Source of the DNA: Hyphomicrobiales bacterium
GTDB taxonomy: Bacteria > Pseudomonadota > Alphaproteobacteria > Rhizobiales > Rhizobiaceae
NCBI GenBank assembly: GCA_900467745.1
Contig: UBQW01000062.1
Coordinates: 1 to 64,000 of the forward strand
Direction of reading: 5' to 3'
Length of the DNA stretch: 64,000 bases
Shown: one piece after another, positions 7,751-16,385 of the stretch
How the letters are laid out: each line of letters begins with the position of its first letter
Position numbering within the stretch: position 1 is the first letter of the stretch
The notes under the pieces: model-generated
Told to the model about the DNA's origin: nothing
Database searches by the model: none
What the model saw: only the letters and a program-made list of their open reading frames with translations
Position numbers and translations under genes: made by a program

Positions 7751-7982
7751 TTGGCCGCGATCGACAGGGTCGGATCCAACGCGTCTCACACCCGCGATCG
7801 TTCCAATTACTGACGGCAACATCATCGCCGCTACAGCGCTCGACCGAAAACCTCGGGATCGACGGCGTGCTCCGTCTCCAGGCGATCATCGACGTTGAGG
7901 GTTGATAGCGAGGGCTCGTTTCGATTTTCGACAAAATTCGATCACAGAAGGTTTCATACCCGAGAGGCATCAGTCAAATCTG

Positions 7983-8363
7983 ATGTCAGTCTTAAACAGG
8001 AATGACGGATTGCCAGAGTACCCGACGACACCCGACAGGCGATATTTTGTAGTGCGCGGCCGCCTGTGGCGGCAGTGCAATCCTGCCCTTGACCAAGAAA
8101 CCCATGATCGCCTGATCGCCGAGCTTATGGCGGCGCGCCGGGCCGTTCGCGATGCACAAGCGGGTAGTTGTGAGATGGCAGAAGCCCGTACGAGAGTTAA
8201 CGATGCGAAAGTCGCGCTTGGCGAGCGGGGGCCCGCATGGTGGGACGACGGCGCGCCCGACTACAATCGGTACCTGGCCCGGAACACACCGTACGCTGCC
8301 TGGTATGCCGATCTGCAAGATCGTTCATTTACCGCGAAACAGTCCGGCGATGTAAAGCGTTAG
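7983..8363 (+). CDS. Conserved hypothetical protein
   Basis: The likely start is ATG at 7983 (MSVLNRNDGL...), giving 126 residues; the frame is open from 7902. The middle reads YFVVRGRLWRQCNPALDQET and an alpha-helical AELMAARRAVRDAQAG. It ends with GERGPAWWDDGAPDYNRYLA and NTPYAAWYADL, a pattern I associate with a small soluble family in rhizobia of unknown function. It stands alone, with no operon partner. Confidence 0.65.
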   Translation: MSVLNRNDGLPEYPTTPDRRYFVVRGRLWRQCNPALDQETHDRLIAELMAARRAVRDAQAGSCEMAEARTRVNDAKVALGERGPAWWDDGAPDYNRYLARNTPYAAWYADLQDRSFTAKQSGDVKR

Positions 8364-9635
8364 AGGGCTCAGTCGGTACAGCAGCCCGATTGACCTGCCA
8401 ATGGATGCAACACCGTTTCCGCAGGAGTCGCCAGGAAGCCGGGAGTTGACCGTGGCTCCACTCGGCGCTTCGGAGGATCGAAACATCGGAGCTTCCCCGA
8501 TTGGGCTAAGGAGTTGCGGCGCTCCGGCCTCTTGGCCCCGCCGCATCACGCTTTTGACCCTGTCGATGGCCACTGTCGCATTTGCACGGCTTCGGCAAGA
8601 ACTTCGCGGCCTTAGGTCAGACGGGTTGATATCTACCCTGCCCGAACTGACGACAACACCCATGTTCGGGCTAGGGTTCGCGACCATGTTGGCCAGCCCT
8701 ATGCCGCTTAGGCCCATTGCTGAGGTCGTGGCTTCATGCTGGGTCCAGCGTTCGCCGGCTGGCCTTCACTGGGCATGCTCAGGGCCGGGCGGCGAGTGGT
8801 TTCCCGCTTCAATGCAATGTCGGGCCAGCGAGAGAGGCTGGAACTAGCTTACTAACGGCACTAACAAGACGCGCAGTGGACATCACCATTTCCACTCTCC
8901 ACATCTGCATCACCCTCAGCGACATCTGCAGCAAGCGCTTTGGTCGACGTGGCTGCGTCGTTAATCAATTTTGCCAATTAATCGCTGTCGCCAGGCAGTT
9001 GCAGTGCAAACGCAGCCAATAACTTGCTGAATTGTAGGAGGACAACCCGTATCTGCTTGGGCGTCAATGGCCCGTGTCGAGCATTCTCTGACGTGCGCTG
9101 GGCTCCATGATGCCTTCAGATGCAAAAAGGTCGGGTCGCCGTTGGCACCCGACCTTTCGACTGTCTCTACGACGACCAGCCTGACCTCCATGGCTGAAAT
9201 CGGAAACGCTTGCATTGCAACCAATTAGGGCACGGACACCTTAGTTCAATGCCAGCCGTCTAAACGTTGATACGCAGCCGTCGTTGGCTCAATTCGAGTT
9301 TTGCACGGGCGCTGGGGTGGACACTTGTCCCAGCCCGCCGATCCGCCTCGTGTGGGTGACGTTCGGCTTAGAGGCGTGAAAACGAGAAGAGCTGCGATAC
9401 TGCCGAGAAAAGAAACGACAGAGGCTACACGAGGCGTTATCCGTTGACGGTCCATGTCGGCCTTATGCGACCCTCTCGGCCTCCGCCCGGCTTTGACGCT
9501 GCAGAGGGAAGTATCACCGTGTAGTTGTGCACACTCAATCGGCTTAATTGTAACGATCCGCAAATTGTAATATTTTTGTGAACTTCGACTGTGCCAGCCC
9601 GTTGAGTCGCATTCGATGAAGAGGATAGTGCCAGC
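8364..9635. other. 1.27-kb stretch without a supportable gene
   Basis: Overlapping opposite-strand frames (about 8401-8847 plus, 8325-8717 minus; 9246-9821 minus) have no recognisable motif, no Shine-Dalgarno and low-complexity, shadow-like translations. The only clear structure is the strong hairpin at 9124-9157. This could be decayed coding DNA or an untranslated region. I see no tRNA, terminal repeats or CRISPR. Confidence 0.4.
9124..9157 (-). terminator. Strong intrinsic-terminator hairpin without an assigned gene
   Basis: AAAGGTCGGGT (9126-9136) pairs perfectly with ACCCGACCTTT (9147-9157), and the loop can add a GCC/GGC pair. Read on the minus strand the stem is followed by five T (9124-9128), so it terminates leftward transcription. 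No minus-strand gene is evident to its right, so it may end a small RNA or belong to a lost gene. Confidence 0.55.
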
Positions 9636-9824
9636 ATGCCGTACGAAGCCGGAATGCAGATCGTATTCGACCTGGTCGACAAGACGATCGTTGTCGCTTT
9701 CCGCGACGAAGTCACCATGCTTGGCCCGTTCAAAGATCAGAAAACTGCCATTCGCGCTGGCGAGCAATACTGTCGTGATCGCGGCTGGGATGACATTGCG
9801 ACGCCGAAACCACGGACACATTAA
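9636..9824 (+). CDS. Small conserved hypothetical protein
   Basis: This 62-residue protein starts MPYEAGMQIVFDLVDKTIVV and ends RAGEQYCRDRGWDD. The composition is well balanced, and the length fits a small rhizobial protein family I have seen annotated only as hypothetical. GAAGAGGA lies about 12 bases upstream of the ATG, a weak Shine-Dalgarno. No transmembrane segment. Function unknown. Confidence 0.6.
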   Translation: MPYEAGMQIVFDLVDKTIVVAFRDEVTMLGPFKDQKTAIRAGEQYCRDRGWDDIATPKPRTH

Positions 9825-9954
9825 GTGCGTACGGCCTCGTACACGGTATGCTATTCCTCATTTTTAGGGTTACACTAAGTCATCGGCCTCGGGAATTTCG
9901 GTGGTGGCCGCTTGGGAGTGCACTTTGCTTCTGCCGTCCTAGCGGAGGAGCACC

Positions 9955-10182
9955 ATGATGTTGCAATCCCTAATCTACTTATCCGAAGACGAAATTGAAT
10001 TGGTCACGGCTACTATCAATGATTGGTGCCGGGTGAACAACTGCGCCATCGATAGCACCGAGGGTCGGTGCGCGCTGACCGCCGCCATTGATCTGGTTCA
10101 GAATAAACACGGTGAATCCCGAATTTTGGAGGAGTTGACCGCTCGGCTCGCTCCTCAAGCGGATCAAGGAGCTCAGCAATGA
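9955..10182 (+). CDS. Small hypothetical protein
   Basis: This 75-residue soluble acidic protein (MMLQSLIYLSEDEIELVTAT, later CALTAAIDLVQNKHG) follows a good Shine-Dalgarno (GCGGAGGAG). Its stop overlaps the next ATG (ATGAGG at 10179), so the two small genes are translationally coupled. The family is not recognised. Confidence 0.6.
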   Translation: MMLQSLIYLSEDEIELVTATINDWCRVNNCAIDSTEGRCALTAAIDLVQNKHGESRILEELTARLAPQADQGAQQ

Positions 10183-10361
10183 GGCAGTCCATGACGCAAT
10201 CCGAACGCCGCGACAAGTTCGAACACACGCACGAAATCGCCACCGGGATCATCAAGGCCCAACGCGACGCGCGAGATGCCAAAACAGCCCGACTGCGAGC
10301 TCTGCGTTTGAACGTGCGAGCTACGGCTACCACCAGCCCCACGAGTGCGAGGGGCAGCTAG
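10179..10361 (+). CDS. Small hypothetical protein, coupled to the preceding gene
   Basis: This 60-residue basic helical protein (MTQSERRDKFEHTHEIATGI, then QRDARDAKTARLRALRL) overlaps the previous stop. A second in-frame ATG lies at 10191. The basic, Arg/Ala-rich pattern ending in AKTARLRALRL resembles small hypothetical proteins common in rhizobia. No function can be assigned. Confidence 0.55.
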   Translation: MRQSMTQSERRDKFEHTHEIATGIIKAQRDARDAKTARLRALRLNVRATATTSPTSARGS

Positions 10362-10606
10362 CACCTTGCTCCTGGCCCGGATTTTCCGGCAATCAGCCGG
10401 CATCTGCGGTAAGCCAAACTTAAAGGCCACCGCTACGAGCCGGCTTGCTCAGCGCAGAGAGCCCGTGCCCCGGCTCCAACCTCAAATCCTGGCTTTTTAC
10501 AATCATGAGAAACCTGTTTTGCTCCCGTTTTCGCATCGGCAAGCGCGAGATGGTGGGCTTGGACGAATGCGTATCAGATACTAGAAGCGCCGCCGCCGAG
10601 TAGGAG

Positions 10607-10810
10607 TGGCGAATACGCGGCCATGAACTGGAGCGGGCCTGCGGCAGCCTGAAGGAACCCTTCATGTCCGCCTTTGAATTCGTCTTCATCGATGGCCGCA
10701 GTTATGAGGAAGCGGCCGCGTATTTCCACTGTGCGCCCGGAACAGTTAAAAGCCGCGTCAATCGTGCCCGCCAGCGTATTGCCGACGAGTGCGGCGGGAC
10801 AATCGCCTAG
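10607..10810 (+). pseudogene. Remnant of an ECF-type RNA polymerase sigma factor
   Basis: One frame ends FVFIDGRSYEEAAAYFHCAP-GTVKSRVNRARQRIADE, the sigma-70 region 4.2 helix-turn-helix that contacts the -35 element. The normal preceding residues (LPxxxRExxxL) are degraded to LKEPFMSAFEF, and regions 2 and 3 are absent upstream. I read it as the 3' end of a decayed rpoE-like gene. An internal ATG (10664) could give a 48-residue peptide, but nothing supports its use. Confidence 0.65.
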
Positions 10811-10894
10811 TCTTTACCAAGGTAAGCGTCTCCAGCAACATCAACCGACATTGGGGCAATGGCGCTTCAGCTTCGGTCGATGAACGCCTTCTCA

Positions 10895-11941
10895 TTACTC
10901 GCGCGGCTTGTCAGCGAAATGCTGTAGCGCAAACTCGGCCGCGCGTTGGTTGGACTTGCGTGCGTCATCGAGCCAGAAGGGAAAGAGATGCCATTGATGC
11001 ACCATACCAGGCAGCACCTCGGTCGTCACATCGACACCGGCCTGTCTGGCCCTGTCGGCGAGACGCAGCGTGTCGTCAAGCGAAATTTCCCTCGAGCCGA
11101 CCTGCATCAATAATGGCGGAAAACCCTTCATGTCGGCATAAAGCGGCGACACGCGCGGATCAGTCGGCGAGCGATCTGCGAGATAGGCCTTTCGCGCTGC
11201 GTCTAGCTGCAATGCATTGCCGAAGGGATCATTGGCTGCATTGGTCCTGATCGATGCGCCCGTCGCCGCAAGATCGGTCACGGCGCTGATCGTGATGACG
11301 GCAGCCGGCGACGGCCCCTTCAACTTGATCTGCCGTAACACCGCTTCGATCGCAAGATTGCCTCCGACGGCATCGCCAAGCATAATGATGTTGCTGCTCT
11401 CATACCCCGCATCGAGCAGCCAAAGGTAGGCGGTCAAGGTGTCGTCGATTTGCGAGGGATAGGGGTACTCAGGCGCCAGGCGATAATCGATCAGCAGAAC
11501 ATCCGCCGACGCCGCCTTTGCAAAGGAGGCAGCCGACGCACGGTGTGTATCCAACGACCCGCTGTAGAAGCCACCACCATGAACATAGAGGATGGCGCGT
11601 TTGCCGAGCGTATAGTGAAGACGCGCGGGCCATATCAGCTCTGCGTCAACGCCGCCCGCATCAACTTCCCGGATCTGCACACGTGATGGTCCCGGCGTCT
11701 TCTGCATCAGCTTCTCGAAGGCGTTGCGGCGCTCTAAAAGCGTATTAGCCTTGGCGAACTGCTCGCTCATTGTGTCCAAAAGCTTCGCGACCTGCTCCAT
11801 CGACGCCTGTGTCTGCACGCGATCCTCAGCGCCAGCCGACGGCGCCGCGATGAGCAAGAGCGTTATGCCGATCGCCGCGGTACGCAGCGTCGTCGATATC
11901 GCCCGGCTGAGCGCATCTGCATGCTGGCGTTGGCTTCCCAT
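10895..11941 (-). CDS. Alpha/beta hydrolase (HSL/acetyl-hydrolase family) lacking the nucleophile serine
   Basis: The start chosen is ATG at 11941: GAGG lies upstream and the next residues form a signal peptide (LRTAAIGITLLLIAAPSAGA), so the product is exported. The body is the hormone-sensitive-lipase family: oxyanion HGGGF (about 121-125), LIDYRLAPEYPYP, then the nucleophile elbow, and near the C-terminus SREISLDDT and MVHQWH, which would supply Asp and His. The elbow reads GDAVGG where the family has GDSAGG, so the catalytic Ser is Ala (about 191). It is therefore probably not an ordinary esterase. Third on the strand after cardiolipin synthase and an EEP-family gene. Confidence 0.8.
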   Translation of the reverse strand: MGSQRQHADALSRAISTTLRTAAIGITLLLIAAPSAGAEDRVQTQASMEQVAKLLDTMSEQFAKANTLLERRNAFEKLMQKTPGPSRVQIREVDAGGVDAELIWPARLHYTLGKRAILYVHGGGFYSGSLDTHRASAASFAKAASADVLLIDYRLAPEYPYPSQIDDTLTAYLWLLDAGYESSNIIMLGDAVGGNLAIEAVLRQIKLKGPSPAAVITISAVTDLAATGASIRTNAANDPFGNALQLDAARKAYLADRSPTDPRVSPLYADMKGFPPLLMQVGSREISLDDTLRLADRARQAGVDVTTEVLPGMVHQWHLFPFWLDDARKSNQRAAEFALQHFADKPRE

Positions 11942-12059
11942 TGCTCGACCTCTTCGTGACGGCCCCATGCCGGTCCGCGCGACCCTCTCACGACTGAAAG
12001 CTGTGTCAAGACGCACGAGGCACCTATGGTAAACTGGTGCGCCTTCGTGACTGCAGGTA

Positions 12060-12902
12060 TCAGGCAGAATTGGCGTCTTCGTGTAAATTGACCAGCGCCT
12101 TGATCGGCAGATGATCAGAGGCGATGCGCGACAATGGCGTATCATGCGCCTCGACGGTGGTCAGCACGCCTTTGCGATTTGCTATGATGCGATCGAGCGC
12201 CAGTACAGGCAGGCGGGCCGGAAAGCTCGGCACGGCCAGCGGCTGCGGACCGAAGATCGACTGAAACGAATGAAGCGACGAGCGATCCCCGAGCCGCCAT
12301 TCGTTGAGATCGCCAAGCAGGATAGTCGGCATGTCGGACTTGTCTGCCATCAATTCGAGCAGCACTTTGGCCTGTTGTGCCCTCGAATGCCTGAGCAGGC
12401 CGAAATGCGCGGCGATGATGCGAAGTGCGCCGCCCCGTTCCAAATCGAGTTCCGCAACAAGCGCGCCGCGTGGTTCCAAGCCCGGAAGTTTGATCTGGTG
12501 GACGTCTCGGACCAGACCCTTCTTGAAGAGCACCACGTTGCCGTGCCAGCCATGCGCCTTGTTGACGCCGCTGATTGGCACCGGCACCAAGCCGCTCTCC
12601 CTTTCCAGCCGAGGCAAATCAAGAATGCCCGTTCGCTCCCCAAATCGGGTATCTGCTTCCTGAAGCGCAATGACATCGGCGTCGATCTCGTGGATGACGC
12701 GGCTCGTACGCTCCGGGTCGAACCGCCTGTCGTTTCCAACACATTTATGCACGTTGTAAGAAGCAATCAGCGTACCTTCCGGGCGGACCATCGGACTGAC
12801 ATGCGCCACCTCTACGCGCTTCCTGTGGTTTCGGATGGAAGCAAGAATGCTTGCTGGCAGATTGTTGTTCCTGGCATGCATCGCTGTGTTCCGGTGCTCC
12901 AT
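12060..12902 (-). CDS. Endonuclease/exonuclease/phosphatase (EEP) family protein
   Basis: This 280-residue Mg2+-dependent hydrolase fold shows IASYNVHKCVG, IDADVIALQEAD (metal-binding Glu), ILLGDLNEWR (Asp/Asn pair) and ASDHLPI (terminal catalytic Asp-His), in the expected order. Members cleave phosphodiesters in nucleic acids, inositol phosphates or lipids. It lies 75 bases after a phospholipase D-type cardiolipin synthase on the same strand. E. coli has the same pairing (clsB-ybhP), so a role near lipid metabolism is plausible. No clear export signal is visible. The true substrate is unknown. Confidence 0.85.
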   Translation of the reverse strand: MEHRNTAMHARNNNLPASILASIRNHRKRVEVAHVSPMVRPEGTLIASYNVHKCVGNDRRFDPERTSRVIHEIDADVIALQEADTRFGERTGILDLPRLERESGLVPVPISGVNKAHGWHGNVVLFKKGLVRDVHQIKLPGLEPRGALVAELDLERGGALRIIAAHFGLLRHSRAQQAKVLLELMADKSDMPTILLGDLNEWRLGDRSSLHSFQSIFGPQPLAVPSFPARLPVLALDRIIANRKGVLTTVEAHDTPLSRIASDHLPIKALVNLHEDANSA

Positions 12903-12977
12903 GAAGGCATTGGTTTCCTTGGCTTCAGTATAGGCGCTCCAATTGAACTTGCCATGTTAAAGCGCGCAAAAAATCGC

Positions 12978-14441
12978 TCAGAGGTATGGCGAACCAAGCC
13001 ACAGTACCTTGTTTAAAAGGCGCGCCGCGAACGGTGCGGACCGCAACCCCTGCAACGTGACCGGCGTTGCAGAGCGGATCGCCTCGTCGATATGTTCCTC
13101 GATCTCATTGGCGAAACCTTCGTTCAACACTTCGAGATCGATCTCGAAATTTAGCCGTAGCGAGCGTGGATCAAGATTGGACGAGCCGACATAGGACCAG
13201 ACGCCATCGATCGATAGCAACTTCGAATGGCTGAATGCCCCGCTCGCGCGCCAGATACGGCAGTAATTGCTGACGATCTGATCGAACTGCGCCGTCATCG
13301 CCCGGTCGACAAGCACGAGATTGTTGGACGCCGGAACCACAATGTCGACCTCGACACCCCGGCGCGCCGCCGTTGCCAGCGCGCTGATCAGTTCCCTGTC
13401 CGGCAGAAAGTAAGGTGACATGATCTTGATCGAGGTGCGGGCGACGGAAAAAGCGCCCATCAACATCTTGTGGTTCGTCTCCACCCGTCTGTCTGGTCCT
13501 GACGCGACCACGCGCATGAAGACAGGATCGCCAGGCTCCCGCTCGGGTGGTGCGATACGCCACTCGTCGCCGGTCAGCTCCTCGCCCGTCGTAAAGCGCC
13601 AGTCTTCGGCGGCAATATCGAAGAGATCCGCGACAACGGGCCCGGTGACCATGAAATGCGTGTCGCGCGCGAAATCTTCCCCGGCAAATTCGCGGGTGAA
13701 ACCAGCCCGTATGTTCATGCCACCAGTCAGCGCCACCCGCCCATCGACGATAACCATCTTTCTGTGGGTTCTGAGGTTAGCGTAGGGCAAGCGCAGACCG
13801 ATGATGACGTTGCCGTTAAAGACCGAGACGGAAACGCCGCCATCTTCGAGATAGCCGAGAATGCTTGGCACAGAGTAACGGGCGCCTACGGCGTCGATCA
13901 GCACGCGGACCTCAACGCCACGCTTTGTCGCAGCGATCAGCGCATCTGCGATCCTCAGACCGATCGAATCACGGTCGAAAATATAGGTTTCGAGAAGAAC
14001 GCTTCGCTCGGCGCTGTCGATCGCTGTCTTCATCGCGGCGTAGCAGTCGTCGCCAGTTTCGAGCATGTCGATCGTGTTGCCGGTCGAAATCGGGCTGCGG
14101 GCCACACGGTCGCCAAGCGTCTGCAAGGCGGCGAAACGGCGCCCGAAACCGCTGATGACAATCTCGGCCTCAGCGTCGAAGGTTTCCAATTCATCGAGAT
14201 CGGCCTGCGGCATCAGCGCGTCGCGGCGTAGGCTCAAGGAGGCGCGCCGGATACGGTTGATGCCGGCAATCGCGTAGAGTACGGCGCCAACAATGGGGGA
14301 CAGGACAATCACGCCAACCCAGCCAATGGCAGCGCGCACCTCTTCCTTCGTCATGGTCGCGTGGATCGCCGCGGCAGCCCCCATGAGCAACGAAATCACG
14401 AACAGGATATGCGGCCAATAGGTCGATATGAGATTAAACAT
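12978..14441 (-). CDS. cls: Cardiolipin synthase / phospholipase D-family protein
   Basis: This 487-residue inner-membrane enzyme condenses phosphatidylglycerol into cardiolipin. The N-terminus has two transmembrane helices (HILFVISLLMGAAAAIHA and AAIGWVGVIVLSPIVGAVLY) after MFNLIS. Both HKD motifs are intact: HRKMVIVDGRVALTGGMN and HSKLLSIDGVWSYVGSSNLD. The length matches Cls proteins of about 480 residues. It is the first of three same-strand genes (then the EEP protein and the exported hydrolase) and is probably the operon head. Confidence 0.9.
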   Translation of the reverse strand: MFNLISTYWPHILFVISLLMGAAAAIHATMTKEEVRAAIGWVGVIVLSPIVGAVLYAIAGINRIRRASLSLRRDALMPQADLDELETFDAEAEIVISGFGRRFAALQTLGDRVARSPISTGNTIDMLETGDDCYAAMKTAIDSAERSVLLETYIFDRDSIGLRIADALIAATKRGVEVRVLIDAVGARYSVPSILGYLEDGGVSVSVFNGNVIIGLRLPYANLRTHRKMVIVDGRVALTGGMNIRAGFTREFAGEDFARDTHFMVTGPVVADLFDIAAEDWRFTTGEELTGDEWRIAPPEREPGDPVFMRVVASGPDRRVETNHKMLMGAFSVARTSIKIMSPYFLPDRELISALATAARRGVEVDIVVPASNNLVLVDRAMTAQFDQIVSNYCRIWRASGAFSHSKLLSIDGVWSYVGSSNLDPRSLRLNFEIDLEVLNEGFANEIEEHIDEAIRSATPVTLQGLRSAPFAARLLNKVLWLGSPYL

Positions 14442-14740
14442 GCCACTGAGTTATAGCGGCAATTTCAGACTGTTCAATCACACCTCGGCCTACATACTTC
14501 GCCTAGACGCAATGGACATTCGTGCGGATCGTAGACGCGGTCTGATGAACGGATAATGGTACGCTGCTAGCGGATATGCGCGGATCTGGAGCAGAGGCAT
14601 CGCTTTGGTTAAGTATCGTGCTGCAATGCCGCATATATTTTTGCAGTGTGTCAGAAATCACTTGAAACAATCCGATTCGTCTGGAACTCTTCAAACAGTA
14701 CCGCGTTTGAACGATGGCATCCGTGCAGTGGAGATCGGCG

Positions 14741-15004
14741 ATGACGGAAACTCAGATAGAGTGGGTTCAAAAGCGCGCCTATGCGCTTTGGGAAGAGGAA
14801 GGCCGCCCCACCGGGCGTGAACATGCACATTGGGAACAGGCTATGAAGGAGCGTGCCGCGCTTGAAGGAACGGCTGCGTCTTCCGATGGCCGAGAAGTCA
14901 AGAATAAGCCGAAACGGGCGCCTGCGGAGATCAAGGTAAGCGGTGCTGCCAAGGCCGCGGCCAAAACCGCCCCCAAGAAGTCTACCGCGCGAAAACCGGC
15001 CTGA
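14741..15004 (+). CDS. DUF2934 domain protein
   Basis: From ATG at 14741 (MTETQIEWVQKRAYALWEEE-GRPTGREHAHW) the N-terminal 35 residues are the DUF2934 domain, a short helical motif common in rhizobia. The C-terminal 50 residues form an unstructured Lys/Ala/Pro tail (KAAAKTAPKKSTARKPA) like those of histone H1-type DNA-binding proteins. GGAGATCGGCG lies just upstream. An intrinsic terminator follows at 15029. Function unknown; nucleic-acid association is only a guess from the tail. Confidence 0.8.
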   Translation: MTETQIEWVQKRAYALWEEEGRPTGREHAHWEQAMKERAALEGTAASSDGREVKNKPKRAPAEIKVSGAAKAAAKTAPKKSTARKPA

Positions 15005-15028
15005 TCAGGGCGAGTAATTGTTTTCCAA

Positions 15029-15057
15029 AGGGCGCCGATAAGGCGCCCTGTTTTTAT
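15029..15057 (+). terminator. Rho-independent terminator after the DUF2934 gene
   Basis: AGGGCGCC (15029-15036), loop GATAA, GGCGCCCT (15042-15049), then GTTTTTATTT. This is a perfect 8-bp GC-rich stem with a T tract. Confidence 0.85.
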
Positions 15058-15218
15058 TTCAGTCATATCTTTGCATTAATTCAGTCGTACTGAACTAATG
15101 CCAGAAAGATCTTCAGTCGCAGCGCAATGCGGACCCCGCTTAAAAGCGCGACGGCAGCGGTTCCCAATGGAACAAAAGTGACCTTCGACGGTTCTCCTGC
15201 AAAACTGGGAGAGTAGTC

Positions 15219-15296
15219 ATGAACCGCAGCTATTTCGACGTCATTCTCGTTTCCCTCATTGTAGCAGGTTGCTACATGTTCATCGCTCCGGTGTGA
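15219..15296 (+). CDS. 25-residue single-pass membrane peptide
   Basis: A good Shine-Dalgarno (GGGAGAG) precedes ATG at 15219. The encoded peptide MNRSYFDVILVSLIVAGCYM plus FIAPV is almost entirely one hydrophobic helix. Its stop lies six bases before the ATG of another small membrane ORF, suggesting a two-gene unit. I know no named homologue. The reading is supported by the ribosome site, the helix and the spacing only. Confidence 0.45.
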   Translation: MNRSYFDVILVSLIVAGCYMFIAPV

Positions 15297-15302
15297 GATA
15301 CA

Positions 15303-15476
15303 ATGCCGACCCTGGTCCTTGCTGCAACCGCTTATCTAGCGCTCGCCATGCTTCTTGTCGTCATCGTCGACAATCTAGTCGCCTTATTCTTTAGAGAAAA
15401 GCCGGCCGCTTTTTCGATGCGTCGATCGGCGGTTGAGCGGATCGCGGCCGTTTCACGCTGGTATGGCCGTAAGTAA
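15303..15476 (+). CDS. 57-residue membrane protein
   Basis: Starts ATG at 15303, just after the 25-residue peptide. The first half is one long hydrophobic helix (LAATAYLALAMLLVVIVDNL); the second half is basic (MRRSAVERIAAVSRWYGRK) and would lie in the cytoplasm. No Shine-Dalgarno of its own is obvious, so it may be translated by coupling. The family is not recognised. Confidence 0.45.
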   Translation: MPTLVLAATAYLALAMLLVVIVDNLVALFFREKPAAFSMRRSAVERIAAVSRWYGRK

Positions 15477-15576
15477 ATTGGTGGTGGGTGTTCCGTCGCC
15501 GATAACTTGATCCGATCATTTTAAAAGACGGCGTCTGAACGACGATCCAGCAATCAGGCGCCCCAGGAGGGCTCCG

Positions 15577-16308
15577 ATGGCTTATCAACTATACTATTGG
15601 AACGGCATTCAGGGGCGGGGCGAGTTCGTGCGCCTGGCGCTGGAGGAAGCGGGCGCGGATTACGTCGACGTCGTGAGACACGAGCAGCCGGGGATGGGCC
15701 CAGATGCGATGCTGGAAATCCTTGATCACGGGTTGAATCCGACGACCGCATTTGCTCCGCCTTTTCTAAAGGATGGAGACGTACTTGTCTCGCACGTCGC
15801 CAACATCCTCTTCTATCTTAGCCCCAAACTAGGGCTTGCTCCATCGAACGAGGCGCTGAGATATGTCGCAAACGGCCTCCAACTGACAATTACCGACTTA
15901 GTCTGTGAGGTTCACGACACTCACCATCCAATCTCGATTGGACTTTATTACGAGGATCAGAAGGCTGAAGCGAAGGCGCGTTCGGTGGGGTTCATCGATG
16001 AGCGTATTCCGAAGTACCTCGGTTATTTCGAGCGAACGCTGCACCAGAACCCGGGCGGCTCGCAGCACATCGTCGGCTCGCAGCTTTCCTATGTCGATCT
16101 ATCGCTGTTCCAGGTGATCGAGGGGCTCTGCTATGCATTTCCCAATGCGATGAAGGGATACCAGGACCGTTACCACGCCTTGGCCGATCTCCATGCGGTG
16201 GTCCGCGAGCGCCCCCGGATCGCCGCCTATCTCGCCTCCCCTCGCCGTCTCGCTTTCAGCGAAGATGGCATATTCCGCCACTACCCGGAGCTTGACGCGG
16301 GCAACTGA
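15577..16308 (+). CDS. Glutathione S-transferase family protein
   Basis: This 243-residue cytosolic protein starts at ATG 15577 after CAGGAGGG. The thioredoxin-like N-terminal domain begins YQLYYWNGIQGRGEFVRLAL, matching the alpha/sigma-like GST pattern with a Tyr at the substrate-activating position. The interdomain VSHVANILFYL corresponds to the glutathione-binding Ser region. The C-terminal helical domain shows LSYVDLSLFQVIEGL (the N-capping Asp of GST_C). It conjugates or reduces electrophiles with glutathione. The next gene, an SDR, is on the same strand 77 bases on. Confidence 0.85.
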   Translation: MAYQLYYWNGIQGRGEFVRLALEEAGADYVDVVRHEQPGMGPDAMLEILDHGLNPTTAFAPPFLKDGDVLVSHVANILFYLSPKLGLAPSNEALRYVANGLQLTITDLVCEVHDTHHPISIGLYYEDQKAEAKARSVGFIDERIPKYLGYFERTLHQNPGGSQHIVGSQLSYVDLSLFQVIEGLCYAFPNAMKGYQDRYHALADLHAVVRERPRIAAYLASPRRLAFSEDGIFRHYPELDAGN

Positions 16309-16385
16309 TCTCCAATCTAATCCGGCGAGCCATCATCTTGGCCAGGCTCGCGTCGGCCTTTCGATAAAACTGGGAGATCTTTTTC

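Noticed and set aside
8401..8847. 148-residue plus-strand frame with hydrophobic patches
   Set aside because: No Shine-Dalgarno, an opposing frame of similar quality, and no recognisable domain.
9246..9821. 191-residue minus-strand frame that could explain the 9124-9157 terminator
   Set aside because: No ribosome site or motif, and it overlaps the better-supported small gene at 9636-9824.
12111..13016. 301-residue plus-strand frame
   Set aside because: Antisense to the EEP-family gene, whose catalytic motifs are all present on the other strand.
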